Assembly: GCF_008704395.1 (NCBI RefSeq)
Contig: NZ_CP023695.1
Span: 2,790,001 to 2,854,000, forward strand
Length of the DNA: 64,000 nt
Source: Streptomyces alboniger
Lineage (GTDB): Bacteria; Actinomycetota; Actinomycetes; Streptomycetales; Streptomycetaceae
Direction of reading: 5' to 3'
A program made the translations under genes and the position numbers. Below the pieces are notes generated by a model. The model did no database searches. It was not told the origin of the DNA and saw only the letters and a program-made list of their open reading frames with translations. Positions 38,887 through 47,786 of the stretch are shown here, one piece after another. Positions within the stretch are counted from its first letter, which is position 1. Each line of letters opens with the position of its first letter.

Positions 38887-39888
38887 TCACTTCGCGTTCT
38901 GCTCCGTACCGGCGGCGCGGCCGGCGGCGATCTGCCTGCTCATGATCGTCGTCAGTTCGTACGCCGTGTGGGAGGCCGCCACCGCGGTGATCTCCGCGTG
39001 GTCGTAGGCCGGGGCGACCTCGACGACGTCCGCCGAGACGAGGTTGCAGGAGGACAGGCCGCGCAGGATCTCAAGCAGCTCGCGGGAGGTCATGCCGCCC
39101 GCCTCGGGGGTGCCGGTGCCGGGCGCGTGGGCCGGGTCGAGGCAGTCGATGTCGATGGAGATGTACAGCGGGCGGTCGCCGATGCGCTGGCGCAGCTGGT
39201 CGGCGACCTCGTCGGCGCCGCGGCGGTAGATGTCCGCCGAGGTGACGATGCCGAAGCCCATCTTCTCGTCGTCGGTGAGGTCCTTCTTGCCGTACAGCGG
39301 GCCGCGCGTGCCGACGTGGGAGAGCGCCTCGGTGTCGAGGATGCCCTCCTCGACGGCCCGGCGGAACGGCGTGCCGTGGGTGTACTCGGCGCCGAAGTAC
39401 GTGTCCCAGGTGTCCAGGTGGGCGTCGAAGTGGAGCAGCGCGACCGGGCCGTGCTTCTTGGCGACGGAGCGGAGCAGCGGCAGCGCGATGGTGTGGTCGC
39501 CGCCGAGGGTCATCATGCGGGCGCCCGAGCCGAGGAGGTCGTCGGCTGCGGCCTCGATGGTCTCCACCGCCTCGTTGATGTTGAACGGGTTCGCGGAGAT
39601 GTCACCGGCGTCGGCGACCTGCGCGAGCGCGAAGGGCGAGGCGTCCTGCGCCGGGTTGTAGGGGCGCAGGAGGCGGGAGGCCTCACGGATCGCGTTGCCG
39701 CCGAAGCGGGCGCCCGGGCGGTAGGAGACACCGCTGTCGAAGGGCACGCCGACCACCGCGACGTCGGTCTTGCCGCCGACCTCGTCGAGGCGGGGCAGTC
39801 GCGCGTACGTCGCCGGACCCGCGTACCGGGGGATGCGGGAGGAGTCGACGGGGCCGCGGGGGGTCGTCGGGGTCTCGGCGCTGCTCAT
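38887..39888 (-). CDS. speB: Agmatinase/guanidinobutyrase-type ureohydrolase
   Basis: This 333-residue ureohydrolase of the arginase family uses two Mn2+ ions to release urea from a guanidino compound. The metal ligands are visible: His in [11 protein letters not shown], the three aspartates and His in [11 protein letters not shown], and two aspartates in [19 protein letters not shown]. Length and motifs fit agmatinase, but guanidinobutyrase and related guanidino-acid hydrolases look the same at this level. The neighbouring ThDP enzyme and symporter favour catabolism over polyamine synthesis. AAGGA precedes the ATG at 39888. It is the middle gene of symporter, ureohydrolase, ThDP enzyme. Confidence 0.87.
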   Translation of the reverse strand: MSSAETPTTPRGPVDSSRIPRYAGPATYARLPRLDEVGGKTDVAVVGVPFDSGVSYRPGARFGGNAIREASRLLRPYNPAQDASPFALAQVADAGDISANPFNINEAVETIEAAADDLLGSGARMMTLGGDHTIALPLLRSVAKKHGPVALLHFDAHLDTWDTYFGAEYTHGTPFRRAVEEGILDTEALSHVGTRGPLYGKKDLTDDEKMGFGIVTSADIYRRGADEVADQLRQRIGDRPLYISIDIDCLDPAHAPGTGTPEAGGMTSRELLEILRGLSSCNLVSADVVEVAPAYDHAEITAVAASHTAYELTTIMSRQIAAGRAAGTEQNAK

Positions 39889-39964
39889 GGTCTGTTTCCT
39901 TCTGTTGGTGCGGGGACTGCGTTTCCAGTGTCGCGCGGACCTCTGACAGGGGCCGCGCGGAGAT

Positions 39965-41425
39965 CTAGGCGGCCGCCGGGGCCGGGGACTCCTCGGCGCC
40001 CCGCCCGGCCAGGCGCTCGCGCCAGGCGGCGAGCACGGCCGCGTCGGTGGGCTTCGTGGCGAGGGAGACGGCGACGTACACGGCCAGCGAGGTCAGCAGG
40101 CCGTAGTAGACGGGCTGGTTGGCGAGGATGCCGTAGCCCCACATGAGCCCGATGACGGACAGACCGCCGGCCGCGACGGCGGCGAGCGCGCCGGGCGCGG
40201 TGCCGCGGCGCCACAGCAGGCCGCCGAGGATCGGCACGAGCAGACCGCCGACGAGCAGGTTGTAGGCGACGGTCAGCGCCTCGACGACGTCGTTGAGCGC
40301 GATGGCGATGAGGATCACGCCGACGCCCATGATGAGGATGAAGGCGCGGTTGCCCTTGACCTCGTCGTGCGGCCCGTCGCCGCCGTCGCTCCGCACGGCG
40401 CCGCGCAGGCGCGACCAGATGTCGTTGTTGGCGACGGTCGCGCAGGCGATGAGCGCTCCGGAGGACGTCGACATGACGGCGGCGAGCGCGGCGGCGAGGA
40501 CGAGGCCCCGTACGCCCATGGGCAGTTCGTCCTTGACGATGGTCGCGAAGGCCGCGTCGGCGCTCGGCAGCTTCGGGTACATCACCTTGGCGGCGGTGCC
40601 GATCACGGCGCCCGCGATCGCGTAGACGAGGCAGTAGGTACCGGCGACGGTGCCGCCGTAGCGGGCGACCTTGTCGCTGCGCGCGGTGAAGACGCGCTGC
40701 CAGATGTCCTGCCCGATGAGCATGCCGAACGTGTAGATCAGCACGTAAGTGAAGATCGTCTCGCCGCCGATGCCCAGCGGGTCGAAGTACTCGGTCGGCA
40801 GCTTCGCCCTCATCTCGCCGAACCCGCCGGCCTTGACGACGGCGATGGGCAGGAGCAGCAGGAGCACGCCGACGGTCTTCACCACGAACTGCACCATGTC
40901 GGTGAGGGTGATGGACCACATGCCGCCGAGCGTGGAGTAGGCGACGACGATCGAGCCGCCCAGGATGATCGCCAGCGTGCGGTTCATGTCGAACAGGACG
41001 TCGAAGATGGTGGCGTACGCGATGGTCGAGGTGACCGCGAGCATCAGCGTGTACGCCCACATGACCACTCCGGAGATGACGCCCGCGCGCCCTCCGTAGC
41101 GCAGGTCGAGCATCTCGGAGACGGTGTAGACCTTCAGGCGGGCGATGCGGGCCGAGAAGAACACGCTCAGGGCGAGCAGCCCGAGCCCGATGGTGAAGAC
41201 CATCCAGGCGCCGGAGAGCCCGTACTGGTAGCCGAGGCCCACGCCGCCGATGGTGGAGGCGCCCCCGAGGACGATCGCGGCCATGGTCCCGGAGTACATC
41301 CACGGCCCGAGGCGGCGGCCCGCGACCAGGAACTCGGACTTGGACTTGGCGCGGCGCATGCCCCACCAGCCCATGGCCAGCATCCCGGCGAGATAGACGA
41401 CGATCACTGTGTAGTCGACGGCCAT
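39965..41425 (-). CDS. Sodium:solute symporter (SSS family)
   Basis: This 486-residue membrane protein has about 13 helices and takes up a solute with Na+. SSS marks are [55 protein letters not shown] (the typical GG.W....TD..Q pattern) and [19 protein letters not shown], the Na2-site helix. It is the first gene of the operon, divergent from the PucR regulator. AAGGAGG precedes the ATG at 41425. Context suggests that it imports a guanidino compound or another nitrogen source; a substrate cannot be read from the sequence. Confidence 0.9.
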   Translation of the reverse strand: MAVDYTVIVVYLAGMLAMGWWGMRRAKSKSEFLVAGRRLGPWMYSGTMAAIVLGGASTIGGVGLGYQYGLSGAWMVFTIGLGLLALSVFFSARIARLKVYTVSEMLDLRYGGRAGVISGVVMWAYTLMLAVTSTIAYATIFDVLFDMNRTLAIILGGSIVVAYSTLGGMWSITLTDMVQFVVKTVGVLLLLLPIAVVKAGGFGEMRAKLPTEYFDPLGIGGETIFTYVLIYTFGMLIGQDIWQRVFTARSDKVARYGGTVAGTYCLVYAIAGAVIGTAAKVMYPKLPSADAAFATIVKDELPMGVRGLVLAAALAAVMSTSSGALIACATVANNDIWSRLRGAVRSDGGDGPHDEVKGNRAFILIMGVGVILIAIALNDVVEALTVAYNLLVGGLLVPILGGLLWRRGTAPGALAAVAAGGLSVIGLMWGYGILANQPVYYGLLTSLAVYVAVSLATKPTDAAVLAAWRERLAGRGAEESPAPAAA

Positions 41426-41603
41426 AGGGGGCCTCCTTCGCGCACCTCGGTGGCGTGTCGTGCAGATGGGAGTGATGACCGGCCGCGGGGACATCCGCCC
41501 GTACCCGCGACCTGCGGTCGGCACGACCTTAGGTGGCCGGAAAGCAGCGCTGAAGTGTACGTTTCTTCCACTCCGAACGACCGATACGGATGGAACATCC
41601 ACC

Positions 41604-43073
41604 ATGGCCGACCCCACCGGCCCCCTGGGCCCCACCGCACCCCCCACCCCGCCGGTCCCGCTCGCCGCGCTGCTGGGCCGCGAGGACCTCGGCCTGCGGC
41701 AGATCGCGGGCCCGGACGCGGCGCACACCGCCGTGCAGTGGGTGCACACCTCCGAGATGCGGGACCCCTATCCGTACCTCCTCGGGGGCGAGCTGCTCCT
41801 CACGGCGGGCGTGCACATCACCGACCCGGCGGACGCGGACGGCGGCCTCGACGCCTACGTGACCCGCATCGTCGCGGCCGGCGGCGCGGCCCTCGGCTTC
41901 GGCGTCGCCCCCGTGCACGACACCGTGCCGCGCGCCCTGGTGGAGGCCTGCGACCGGCACGGCCTGCCGCTCCTTGAGGTCCCGCAGCGCACCACGTTCA
42001 GCGGGGTCGCCCGCGCGGTGTGGCGGCTGATGGCCGAGGCCCGGCACGCCGAGCTGCGGCGGGTGGCGCAGGCGCAGCAGAGCCTCGCGACGGCCGCGGC
42101 ACGGCCCGACCCCGTCCCGGCGGTCCTGCGCCAGCTGGCGGCGCGGCTCGGCGGGCTCGCGGTGCTGTACGGGCCCGACGGGGCTCAGTTGCAGGCGGCC
42201 GGGCAGGCGCCGGACGCCGTGCGGGAGGCGCTGCGGGACCTCACCGGCGTGGTGCGGCGCGCCGTGCCCGCCGCCCCCGCCTCCGCCGCCGACACGGCCG
42301 GGGCCACCCACCTCGCCGCCTACGCGCTCGGCGGTGGGCGCGGCTTCGCGCTCGGGACCGCCACGGAGCACCGCGAGCCGGGCGACCACACCATCGCCGG
42401 GGCCGCGGTCGTGCTGCTCTCCCTGCTCACCGGGGAACACCAGGGCGACTCCGAGGCGGCCCGCTCGGCGGCCCTCGTACGGCTGCTCCTCGGGGCCGCC
42501 CCTGAGGACGTCGGGCCTCTTCTGGGGAGCGGCCCGTGGACCGTGGTGCACGCGCGCGGGGAGCGCACCCCGCTGGCCGCGTCCGCCCTCGCCGCGGCCC
42601 TCGGCAGCGGTCTCGTCGACCCGGGCGAAGACGTCGTACGCCTGCTCGTCCCCGCCGGCCGCGAGGTCGCCCCGGCGGACGGCTGGACCCTGGGCGTCTC
42701 CGCCCACGCCGCCCCGGACGCCCTCGCGGCGGCCGACGCCCAGGCGGCCCGCGCCCTGCGCCGCGCGGAGGCCACCCGACGGCCCCTCGTGCGCCATCAC
42801 GCCAACGGCATCGCCGCGCTGGTCGTGCCCGGGGAGGCCGACGCCCACGCGCGCGTGCTGCTCGCCCCGCTCGCCAGGAACGAGACGCTCCTGGAGACCT
42901 TGCGGACGTGGCTCTCCCTGCACGGCAGCTGGGACCGCACGGCGGTCGCGCTCTCCGTCCACCGCAACACGGTCCGCCAGCGGATCACGCGGTGTGCGGC
43001 ACTGCTCGGGGCGGACCTCGACGATCCGGACGTACGGATGGAGCTGTGGTTCGCGCTGAGCAGGTCCCGATAG
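41604..43073 (+). CDS. PucR-family transcriptional regulator
   Basis: This 489-residue protein has an N-terminal purine-catabolism (PucR) domain (LGLRQIAGPDAAHTAVQWVH, PYLLGGELLLTAGVHI), a GAF-like middle, and a C-terminal helix-turn-helix (LLETLRTWLSLHGSWDRTAV, ALSVHRNTVRQRITRCAALL). Such regulators activate adjacent nitrogen-catabolic genes. It is divergent from the symporter-speB-ThDP operon and so is the likely activator. The ATG at 41604 lacks a clear ribosome site; an upstream frame to 41460 exists but begins in the shared promoter region. The 3' end lies in a 20-base tandem repeat. Confidence 0.88.
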   Translation: MADPTGPLGPTAPPTPPVPLAALLGREDLGLRQIAGPDAAHTAVQWVHTSEMRDPYPYLLGGELLLTAGVHITDPADADGGLDAYVTRIVAAGGAALGFGVAPVHDTVPRALVEACDRHGLPLLEVPQRTTFSGVARAVWRLMAEARHAELRRVAQAQQSLATAAARPDPVPAVLRQLAARLGGLAVLYGPDGAQLQAAGQAPDAVREALRDLTGVVRRAVPAAPASAADTAGATHLAAYALGGGRGFALGTATEHREPGDHTIAGAAVVLLSLLTGEHQGDSEAARSAALVRLLLGAAPEDVGPLLGSGPWTVVHARGERTPLAASALAAALGSGLVDPGEDVVRLLVPAGREVAPADGWTLGVSAHAAPDALAAADAQAARALRRAEATRRPLVRHHANGIAALVVPGEADAHARVLLAPLARNETLLETLRTWLSLHGSWDRTAVALSVHRNTVRQRITRCAALLGADLDDPDVRMELWFALSRSR

Positions 43074-43115
43074 GGCTGAGCAGGTCATGTCAGGGATGAG
43101 CAGGTCCTGTCAGGG
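43056..43115. repeat. 20-bp tandem repeat, three copies, at the 3' end of pucR
   Basis: Copies start at 43056, 43076 and 43096. The shared core is TGAGCAGGTC, a variable five-base segment, then AGGG. The first copy encodes the last residues and the TAG stop of the PucR gene; the other two are untranslated. It looks like slippage-type duplication of a gene end. Confidence 0.8.
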
Positions 43116-43171
43116 GGTACGAAAGGCCTACTCCGCCCTGTGCCGAGCATTCGTCCCGCAGAATGGGAGCC

Positions 43172-43960
43172 ATGCCGATACCCAGCCGTCCCGCGCTAGT
43201 CGACCACCTCGTCCGCACCCGCATCGCGGGCGATGTCGCCACTCCCCGTGAGAACAACCTCAGCCACTACAGGAAGCTCGCGAACGGCGACCGTCACTAC
43301 TGGCTCGGCCTGGAGCTCGGCGACCGCTGGACCGACGAACAGGACGTCCTCGCGGTGATGGCCGAGCGCTGCGGCGTCATCGACGACCCCGGGCACCGGC
43401 AGGGCCAGGACACCATCGACCCGGAGCTGACGGTCGACGCCCTGGAGCGCATGGCGGCCCGTCTGCGCAAGGCGGCCGCCGGCAAGGAGAGCGTCCTTTT
43501 CGCCACCGGCCACCCCGGGGGGCTGCTCGACGTGCACCGCGCGACGGCCGCCGCCCTGCGTGCGGAGGGCTGCGAGATCGTGGTGATCCCCGAGGGTCTG
43601 ATGGCCGACGAGGGCATGGTCTTCCAGTTCGCCGACGTGGCGGTCCTGGAGCGCGGCGCGACGCTGTGGCACACGCACTCCCCCGAGCCGATGAACGCGA
43701 TCCTGGACGGCCTGGAGCGCGAGGGCCGCCCGCAGCCCGACCTGGTCATCGCCGACCACGGCTGGGCGGGCCGCGCGGGCCAGCGCGGCCTGGACTCGAT
43801 CGGTTACGCGGACTGCAACGACCCGGCACTGTTCATCGGCGAGGCCGAGGGCACGGTGCAGGTGACGGTCCCCCTGGACGACCACGTGACGAGCCCGCGC
43901 CACTACGACCCGATGACGGCCTACCTGCTGGGCGCGGCGGGACTGGCCTCCGGGTCCTGA
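43172..43960 (+). CDS. Conserved actinobacterial protein, putative phosphatase
   Basis: This 262-residue soluble protein is one I recall being annotated as phosphatase in Streptomyces, but no classical phosphatase motif stands out. Conserved-looking segments are RTRIAGDVATPRENNLSHYRK, HYWLGLELGDRW, LFATGHPGGLLDVHRATAAAL, LWHTHSPEPMNAIL and LVIADHGWAGRAG. The His/Asp-rich set (GHPGG, THS, ADHGW) suggests a metal or nucleotide site. The ATG at 43172 is eight bases past a CAGAAT box, suggesting a leaderless mRNA; the GGGAGCC before it is too close for normal initiation. Its last 40 bases overlap the opposing CDF gene. Confidence 0.65.
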   Translation: MPIPSRPALVDHLVRTRIAGDVATPRENNLSHYRKLANGDRHYWLGLELGDRWTDEQDVLAVMAERCGVIDDPGHRQGQDTIDPELTVDALERMAARLRKAAAGKESVLFATGHPGGLLDVHRATAAALRAEGCEIVVIPEGLMADEGMVFQFADVAVLERGATLWHTHSPEPMNAILDGLEREGRPQPDLVIADHGWAGRAGQRGLDSIGYADCNDPALFIGEAEGTVQVTVPLDDHVTSPRHYDPMTAYLLGAAGLASGS

Positions 43961-44937
43961 CCGGGGCCCGGCGCCGGGCCCTGACCCAGCCCGGGTGTCG
44001 GGTCCAGGTACACCCGCCTGATCGCGGGAAAGCGCTCCTGGACGCGCTGCGCCATACGGTCGCAGGCCCGCTCGATGTCCGCCGCGCTCGACACGTCCCG
44101 GAAGTCGACCTTCGCGGCGACCAGGGCCTCCTGGGGGCCCTGGAGCAGCGTGGTCAGCTCCAGGACGTCCACGACGTGCGGGTCGGCGAGCAGTTCGGCC
44201 CGCACCACGGCCCGCATCTGCGCGGGCAGCGGACGGCCGATCAGCAGCTCGGAGTTGGCGTGCCCGAGGACCCACGCGACGTACACGAGCAGCACGCCGA
44301 TGCAGAGCGAGGCGACGCCGTCCCACACCCCGGAGCCGGTGAGCTGCCCGCCGAGCAGCCCCGCGGCGGCGAGCACCAGGCCCGCGAGCGCCGCCGAGTC
44401 CTCCATGACGACGGCCTTGACCGCCGTGTCGGGGGTGTGGCGCAGATAGCGCTTGAGGCGCACTCCGTAGCGGTCGGCCTCGCCGCGCGCCTGCTTGAGG
44501 CCGGTCCGCAGCGAGTAGCCCTCCAGGAGGAAGGCGACGCCGAGGACGAGGTACGAGATGAGCGGGTCCCCCGGCTCCTGGCCGTGCGTGAGGGTGTGGA
44601 TGCCGTCGTAGACGGCGAAGACGCCGCCGCCGACGAAGGTGGCGACGGAGGCGAGCAGCGCCCAGATGTAGCGGGCCCCTCCGTAGCCGAGCGGGTGCTC
44701 CTCGTCGGCGGGCCGCTCGCCCGCCTTGAGGGAGACGAGCAGCATCAGCTCCGTGACGGTGTCCGCCACGGAGTGCGCCGCTTCGGAGAGCATCGCGCTG
44801 GATCCGCTGATGACGCCGGCGACGGCCTTGGCCACGGCGATCCCGAGGTTGGCGACGGCGGCGACGATCACCGTGAAGGTGCTCTCGCCGTGCTCCTGCC
44901 GTTCCGCTTGCCCTGCTTGCTCCGCTTGCTCCGACAT
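43921..44937 (-). CDS. Cation diffusion facilitator (CDF) transporter
   Basis: This 338-residue metal/proton antiporter exports Zn2+, Co2+ or similar. Six membrane segments include the TM2 region SGSSAMLSEAAHSVADTVTELMLL, whose HxxxD pair binds metal, and TM5 with its own HxxxD-like region (AVVMEDSAALAGLVLA, here ED). The cytosolic C-terminal domain (about 225-320) has VVDVLELTTLLQGPQEALVAAKVDF. The N-terminus has a Gln/Glu/Ala-rich tract (SEQAEQAGQAERQ). No ribosome site precedes the ATG at 44937; instead the 20-base gap to the thioesterase gene is filled by a perfect palindrome. The 3' end overlaps the convergent phosphatase-like gene by 40 bases. Confidence 0.88.
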   Translation of the reverse strand: MSEQAEQAGQAERQEHGESTFTVIVAAVANLGIAVAKAVAGVISGSSAMLSEAAHSVADTVTELMLLVSLKAGERPADEEHPLGYGGARYIWALLASVATFVGGGVFAVYDGIHTLTHGQEPGDPLISYLVLGVAFLLEGYSLRTGLKQARGEADRYGVRLKRYLRHTPDTAVKAVVMEDSAALAGLVLAAAGLLGGQLTGSGVWDGVASLCIGVLLVYVAWVLGHANSELLIGRPLPAQMRAVVRAELLADPHVVDVLELTTLLQGPQEALVAAKVDFRDVSSAADIERACDRMAQRVQERFPAIRRVYLDPTPGLGQGPAPGPGQDPEASPAAPSR

Positions 44938-44939
44938 GT

Positions 44940-44958
44940 ATCGGACGGTATGTCCGAT
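44940..44958. promoter_or_regulatory. Perfect inverted repeat ahead of the CDF gene
   Basis: ATCGGAC, five bases, GTCCGAT. It occupies the whole gap between the thioesterase stop and the CDF start codon, where a ribosome site should be. It may be a metal-sensor operator or a translation-controlling hairpin. Confidence 0.55.
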
Positions 44959-45818
44959 CAACGCGGTACGCGAACCACGCCCTCCTGGATGACCGTCACC
45001 GCCAGCCGCCCGTCCTGCGTCCAGATCCGCGCCTGGCCGAGGCCGCGCCCTCCGGAGGCCGTCGGCGACTCCTGGTCGTAGAGCAGCCATTCGTCCGCGC
45101 GGAAGGGCCGGTGGAACCACATGGCGTGGTCGAGCGAGGCGCCCACGACGTCCCCGACCGCCCAGCCGCCCCGCCCGTGCGCGAGCAGCACCGAGTCGAG
45201 GAGCGTCATGTCCGAGACGTACGTGGCGAGGCAGACGTGCAGCAGCGGGTCGTCCGCGAGCTTGCCGTGGGTGCGGAACCACACCTGGGAGCGCGGCTCG
45301 CGCGGCCGCCCGACCGTGCCCCAGGGCGGTACGTCGGCGTAGCGCAGGTCGACGGCGGCCCGCGCCTCGAGCAGCCGTTCGGCGACCGGCCCCGGCAGAT
45401 GGCGGGGCAGCATCTCGGCGGCGGTGGGCAGCGTCTCGGGGTCGGGCGCGTCCGGCACCGCGGCCTGGTGCTCCATACCCTCCTCGTACGTCTGGAACGA
45501 CGCGGAGAGGTGGAAGACCGGGTGCCCGTGCTGGACGGCGACGACGCGGCGCGTGGTGAAGGAGCGCCCGTCGCGGATCCGGTCGACGGTGTACACGATC
45601 GGCGCGCCCGGGTCCCCGGCGCGCAGGAAGTACGCGTGCAGGGAGTGGGCCGGCCTGTCGGACGGGACGGTGCGGCCCGCGGCGACCAGGGCCTGCGCGG
45701 CGACCTGGCCTCCGAAGACGCGGGGCACGAGAACCGAGCGGCTCACGCCCCGGAAGATGTCCTCCTCGATCTGCTCCAGGTCGAGCAGATCGAGGAGGGA
45801 TTCAAGTGCCTGGTTCAT
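44958..45818 (-). CDS. tesB: Acyl-CoA thioesterase II
   Basis: This 286-residue double-hotdog thioesterase hydrolyses acyl-CoA to free acid and CoA. TesB marks are RVFGGQVAAQALVAAGRTVP near the start, HSLHAYFLRAGDP, IRDGRSFTTRRVVAVQHG, and the second-hotdog active-site region LDHAMWFHRPFRADEWLLYDQES. TesB's catalytic Asp lies in the SLDHAMWFH segment. It is 36 bases downstream of the acyl-CoA dehydrogenase gene and probably cotranscribed. There is no good ribosome site: GTTCCGCGGAAC, a 12-base palindrome, lies just upstream (45826-45837). Confidence 0.93.
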   Translation of the reverse strand: MNQALESLLDLLDLEQIEEDIFRGVSRSVLVPRVFGGQVAAQALVAAGRTVPSDRPAHSLHAYFLRAGDPGAPIVYTVDRIRDGRSFTTRRVVAVQHGHPVFHLSASFQTYEEGMEHQAAVPDAPDPETLPTAAEMLPRHLPGPVAERLLEARAAVDLRYADVPPWGTVGRPREPRSQVWFRTHGKLADDPLLHVCLATYVSDMTLLDSVLLAHGRGGWAVGDVVGASLDHAMWFHRPFRADEWLLYDQESPTASGGRGLGQARIWTQDGRLAVTVIQEGVVRVPR

Positions 45819-45854
45819 GGAGGTGGTTCCGCGGAACTGTCTTTGCGCGCCGGA

Positions 45855-47012
45855 CTACAGGCCCATGTCCTTCGCGATGATCATCTTCATGACCTCGCTG
45901 GTGCCGCCGTAGATGCGGTTGACGCGGTTGTCCGCGTACAGGCGGGCGATGGGGTACTCGTTCATGAAGCCGTAGCCGCCGTGCAGCTGGAGGCACTTGT
46001 CGATGACGCGGTGCGCGACCTCGGTGCAGAACAGCTTCGTGGAGGCGGCCTCCGCCGCCGTCAGCTCGCCCGCGTCCAGGGCCTCCAGGGCGCGGTCGGC
46101 GACGGCCTGGGCGGCGTCCACCTCGGCCTGGCAGGCGGCCAGTTCGAACTTGGTGTTCTGGAAGGAGGCGACGGGCTTCCCGAAGACCGTGCGGTCCTGG
46201 ACGTACTCCTTGGCGAACCGGACGGCGGCCTTGGCCTGCGCGTAGGCGCCGAAGGCGATGCCCCAGCGCTCGGAGGGGAGGTTGCTGCCGAGGTAGGAGA
46301 AGCCCTTGTTCTCCTCGCCGAGCAGGTCCTCGACGGGCACCTTGACGTCGACGAACGCCAGCTCGGCGGTGTCGGAGGTCTTCAGGCCGAGCTTGTCGAG
46401 CTTGCGGCCGATGGAGTAGCCCTCGGACTTGGTGTCCACGGCGAAGAGGGAGATGCCGAAGCGGCGGTCCTCGGCGGTGGGCGCGGCGGTGCGGGCGCAG
46501 ACGATCACGCGGTCGGCGTGCACGCCGCCGGTGATGAAGGTCTTGGAGCCGTTGAGGACGTAGTGGGTGCCGTCCTCGGAGAGCCTGGCGGTGGTCTTCA
46601 TGCCCGCGACGTCGGAGCCGGTGCCCGGCTCGGTCATCGCGAGGGCCCACATCTCCTCGGCGGAGACGAACTTCTCCAGGTAGCGCTTCTTCTGCTCGTC
46701 GTTGGCGAGCATCTTGATGTAGGGCAGGGCGAGCAGGACGTGCACGCCGGAGCCGCCGAAGGTGACGCCCGCGCGGGCCGTCTCCTCGTACTGGACGGCC
46801 TCGAACTTGTGCGTGTCCAGACCGGCGCCGCCGAACTCCTCGGGGACGTTGATCCCGAAGAGGCCCAGCTCGGCGAGCTTGTAGTAGAACTCGCGCGGCA
46901 CCTGACCGGCGGCGAACCACTCGTCGTGGACGGGGACGACCTCGGCCTCGATGAAGGCGCGCAGGGTCTCCCGGAACGCCTCGTGGTCCTCGTTGAAAAC
47001 GGTACGGCGCAC
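45855..47012 (-). CDS. Acyl-CoA dehydrogenase
   Basis: This 385-residue FAD enzyme oxidises an acyl-CoA to the 2-enoyl-CoA, passing electrons to ETF. It has the three-domain ACAD layout: helical N-terminal domain, beta domain with WALAMTEPGTGSDVAGMKTTA and NGSKTFITGGVHAD, and C-terminal helical domain with FGKPVASFQNTKFELA. The catalytic-glutamate region is near LHGGYGFMNEYPIARLYAD and RIYGGTSEVMKMIIAKDMGL. GGGAG precedes the GTG at 47012. It lies downstream of the TetR gene on the same strand, with a separate operator-like CTAAGCGCTTGCTCAG in the gap, and upstream of tesB. Its exact chain-length preference is unknown. Confidence 0.92.
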   Translation of the reverse strand: MRRTVFNEDHEAFRETLRAFIEAEVVPVHDEWFAAGQVPREFYYKLAELGLFGINVPEEFGGAGLDTHKFEAVQYEETARAGVTFGGSGVHVLLALPYIKMLANDEQKKRYLEKFVSAEEMWALAMTEPGTGSDVAGMKTTARLSEDGTHYVLNGSKTFITGGVHADRVIVCARTAAPTAEDRRFGISLFAVDTKSEGYSIGRKLDKLGLKTSDTAELAFVDVKVPVEDLLGEENKGFSYLGSNLPSERWGIAFGAYAQAKAAVRFAKEYVQDRTVFGKPVASFQNTKFELAACQAEVDAAQAVADRALEALDAGELTAAEAASTKLFCTEVAHRVIDKCLQLHGGYGFMNEYPIARLYADNRVNRIYGGTSEVMKMIIAKDMGL

Positions 47013-47046
47013 GGAGAACTCCCTCTGCCTGCATCTGCCTACACGA

Positions 47047-47062
47047 CTAAGCGCTTGCTCAG
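47047..47062. promoter_or_regulatory. TetR-type operator upstream of the acyl-CoA dehydrogenase
   Basis: CTAAGCGCTTGCTCAG is an imperfect dyad around AAGCGCTT. It lies 35-50 bases before the GTG of the acyl-CoA dehydrogenase gene. Sequences of this form precede many actinobacterial acyl-CoA dehydrogenase genes, and it shares AGCG/TTA elements with the operators at 47722-47766. Confidence 0.5.
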
Positions 47063-47105
47063 GCTAGGTTACCCGGGAGTCACCAGAGGCGTCCAGAGAT
47101 GCGCG

Positions 47106-47699
47106 TCACTCGGCGGCGGCCGCCGCGAACGCCCCGCGCGCGAGGCGGTGCAGCAGGTCCGCCATGGCCGCGCGGCTGGGCAGCGCGTCGCGGCGGCTCA
47201 GGTGCGGCGTGGAGTTCAGCAGCCCGAAGACCGCGTGCACGGACACCCGGGCGGCGTTCTCGGCGAGGTCCGGATAGACCTCGCGCACCACCTCGACCCA
47301 GATCTCCACGTACTGCCGCTGGAGCTGGCGGACGAGCTTGCGGTCACTGTCCCGCAGGCGGTCCAGCTCGCGGTCGTGCAGGGTGATCAGGGAGCGGTCG
47401 TCGAGGGCGAAGTCGATGTGCCCCTCGATGAGCGCGTCGAGGACCCGCGACGGCGACCCGTCCGCGCCGGCCACACAGCGCTTGCCGCCCGTCAGGAGCT
47501 GGCCGCTGATGCCGACGAGCAGCTCGGCGAGCATCGCGTCCTTGCCCGCGAAGTGCCGGTAGAGGCCGGGTCCGCTGATGCCGACGGCGGCGCCTATCTC
47601 GTCCACGCCGACCCCGTGGAAGCCGCGCTCGGCGAAGAGCCGGGCAGCCTCCCTGAGGATCTGCTCGCGGCGGGTGGGGGCGTCGGTTCTGGTGGCCAT
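47106..47699 (-). CDS. TetR-family regulator of the leucine-catabolic genes
   Basis: This 197-residue protein has an N-terminal TetR helix-turn-helix (REQILREAARLFAERGFHGV, GVDEIGAAVGISGPGLYRHF, AGKDAMLAELL) and a helical ligand domain, C-terminal from about residue 70. It is divergent from the carboxylase-HMG-CoA lyase-dehydrogenase operon, with two operator-like sites between. Repression of that operon and autoregulation are therefore expected, with an acyl-CoA as likely inducer (inference). The ATG at 47699 is seven bases past TAGAAT on the minus strand, so the mRNA is probably leaderless. Confidence 0.9.
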   Translation of the reverse strand: MATRTDAPTRREQILREAARLFAERGFHGVGVDEIGAAVGISGPGLYRHFAGKDAMLAELLVGISGQLLTGGKRCVAGADGSPSRVLDALIEGHIDFALDDRSLITLHDRELDRLRDSDRKLVRQLQRQYVEIWVEVVREVYPDLAENAARVSVHAVFGLLNSTPHLSRRDALPSRAAMADLLHRLARGAFAAAAAE

Positions 47700-47706
47700 G
47701 GAATTA

Positions 47707-47766
47707 ATTCTAGACAGGCCGGTTAGCGCTCGTTAACCTGATGGAAACGCGTTAACGCTCACTAAC
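47707..47766. promoter_or_regulatory. tetR promoter and paired operators
   Basis: TAGAAT (minus strand, 47707-47712) is the -10 box of the leaderless tetR gene. GTTAGCGCTCGTTAAC (47722-47737) and, in inverted orientation, GTTAACGCTCACTAAC (47751-47766) share the pattern GTTAGnnnnCGTTAAC, with centres 29 bases apart. Site 1 covers the tetR promoter spacer. Site 2 ends 20 bases before the carboxylase gene. Confidence 0.7.
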
Positions 47767-47786
47767 TGGGCAAGGGGGCTCGACTG

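Noticed and set aside
38887..44937. Secondary-metabolite cluster around the ThDP enzyme, ureohydrolase and symporter
   Set aside because: There are no assembly-line or tailoring enzymes. The genes fit primary nitrogen catabolism.
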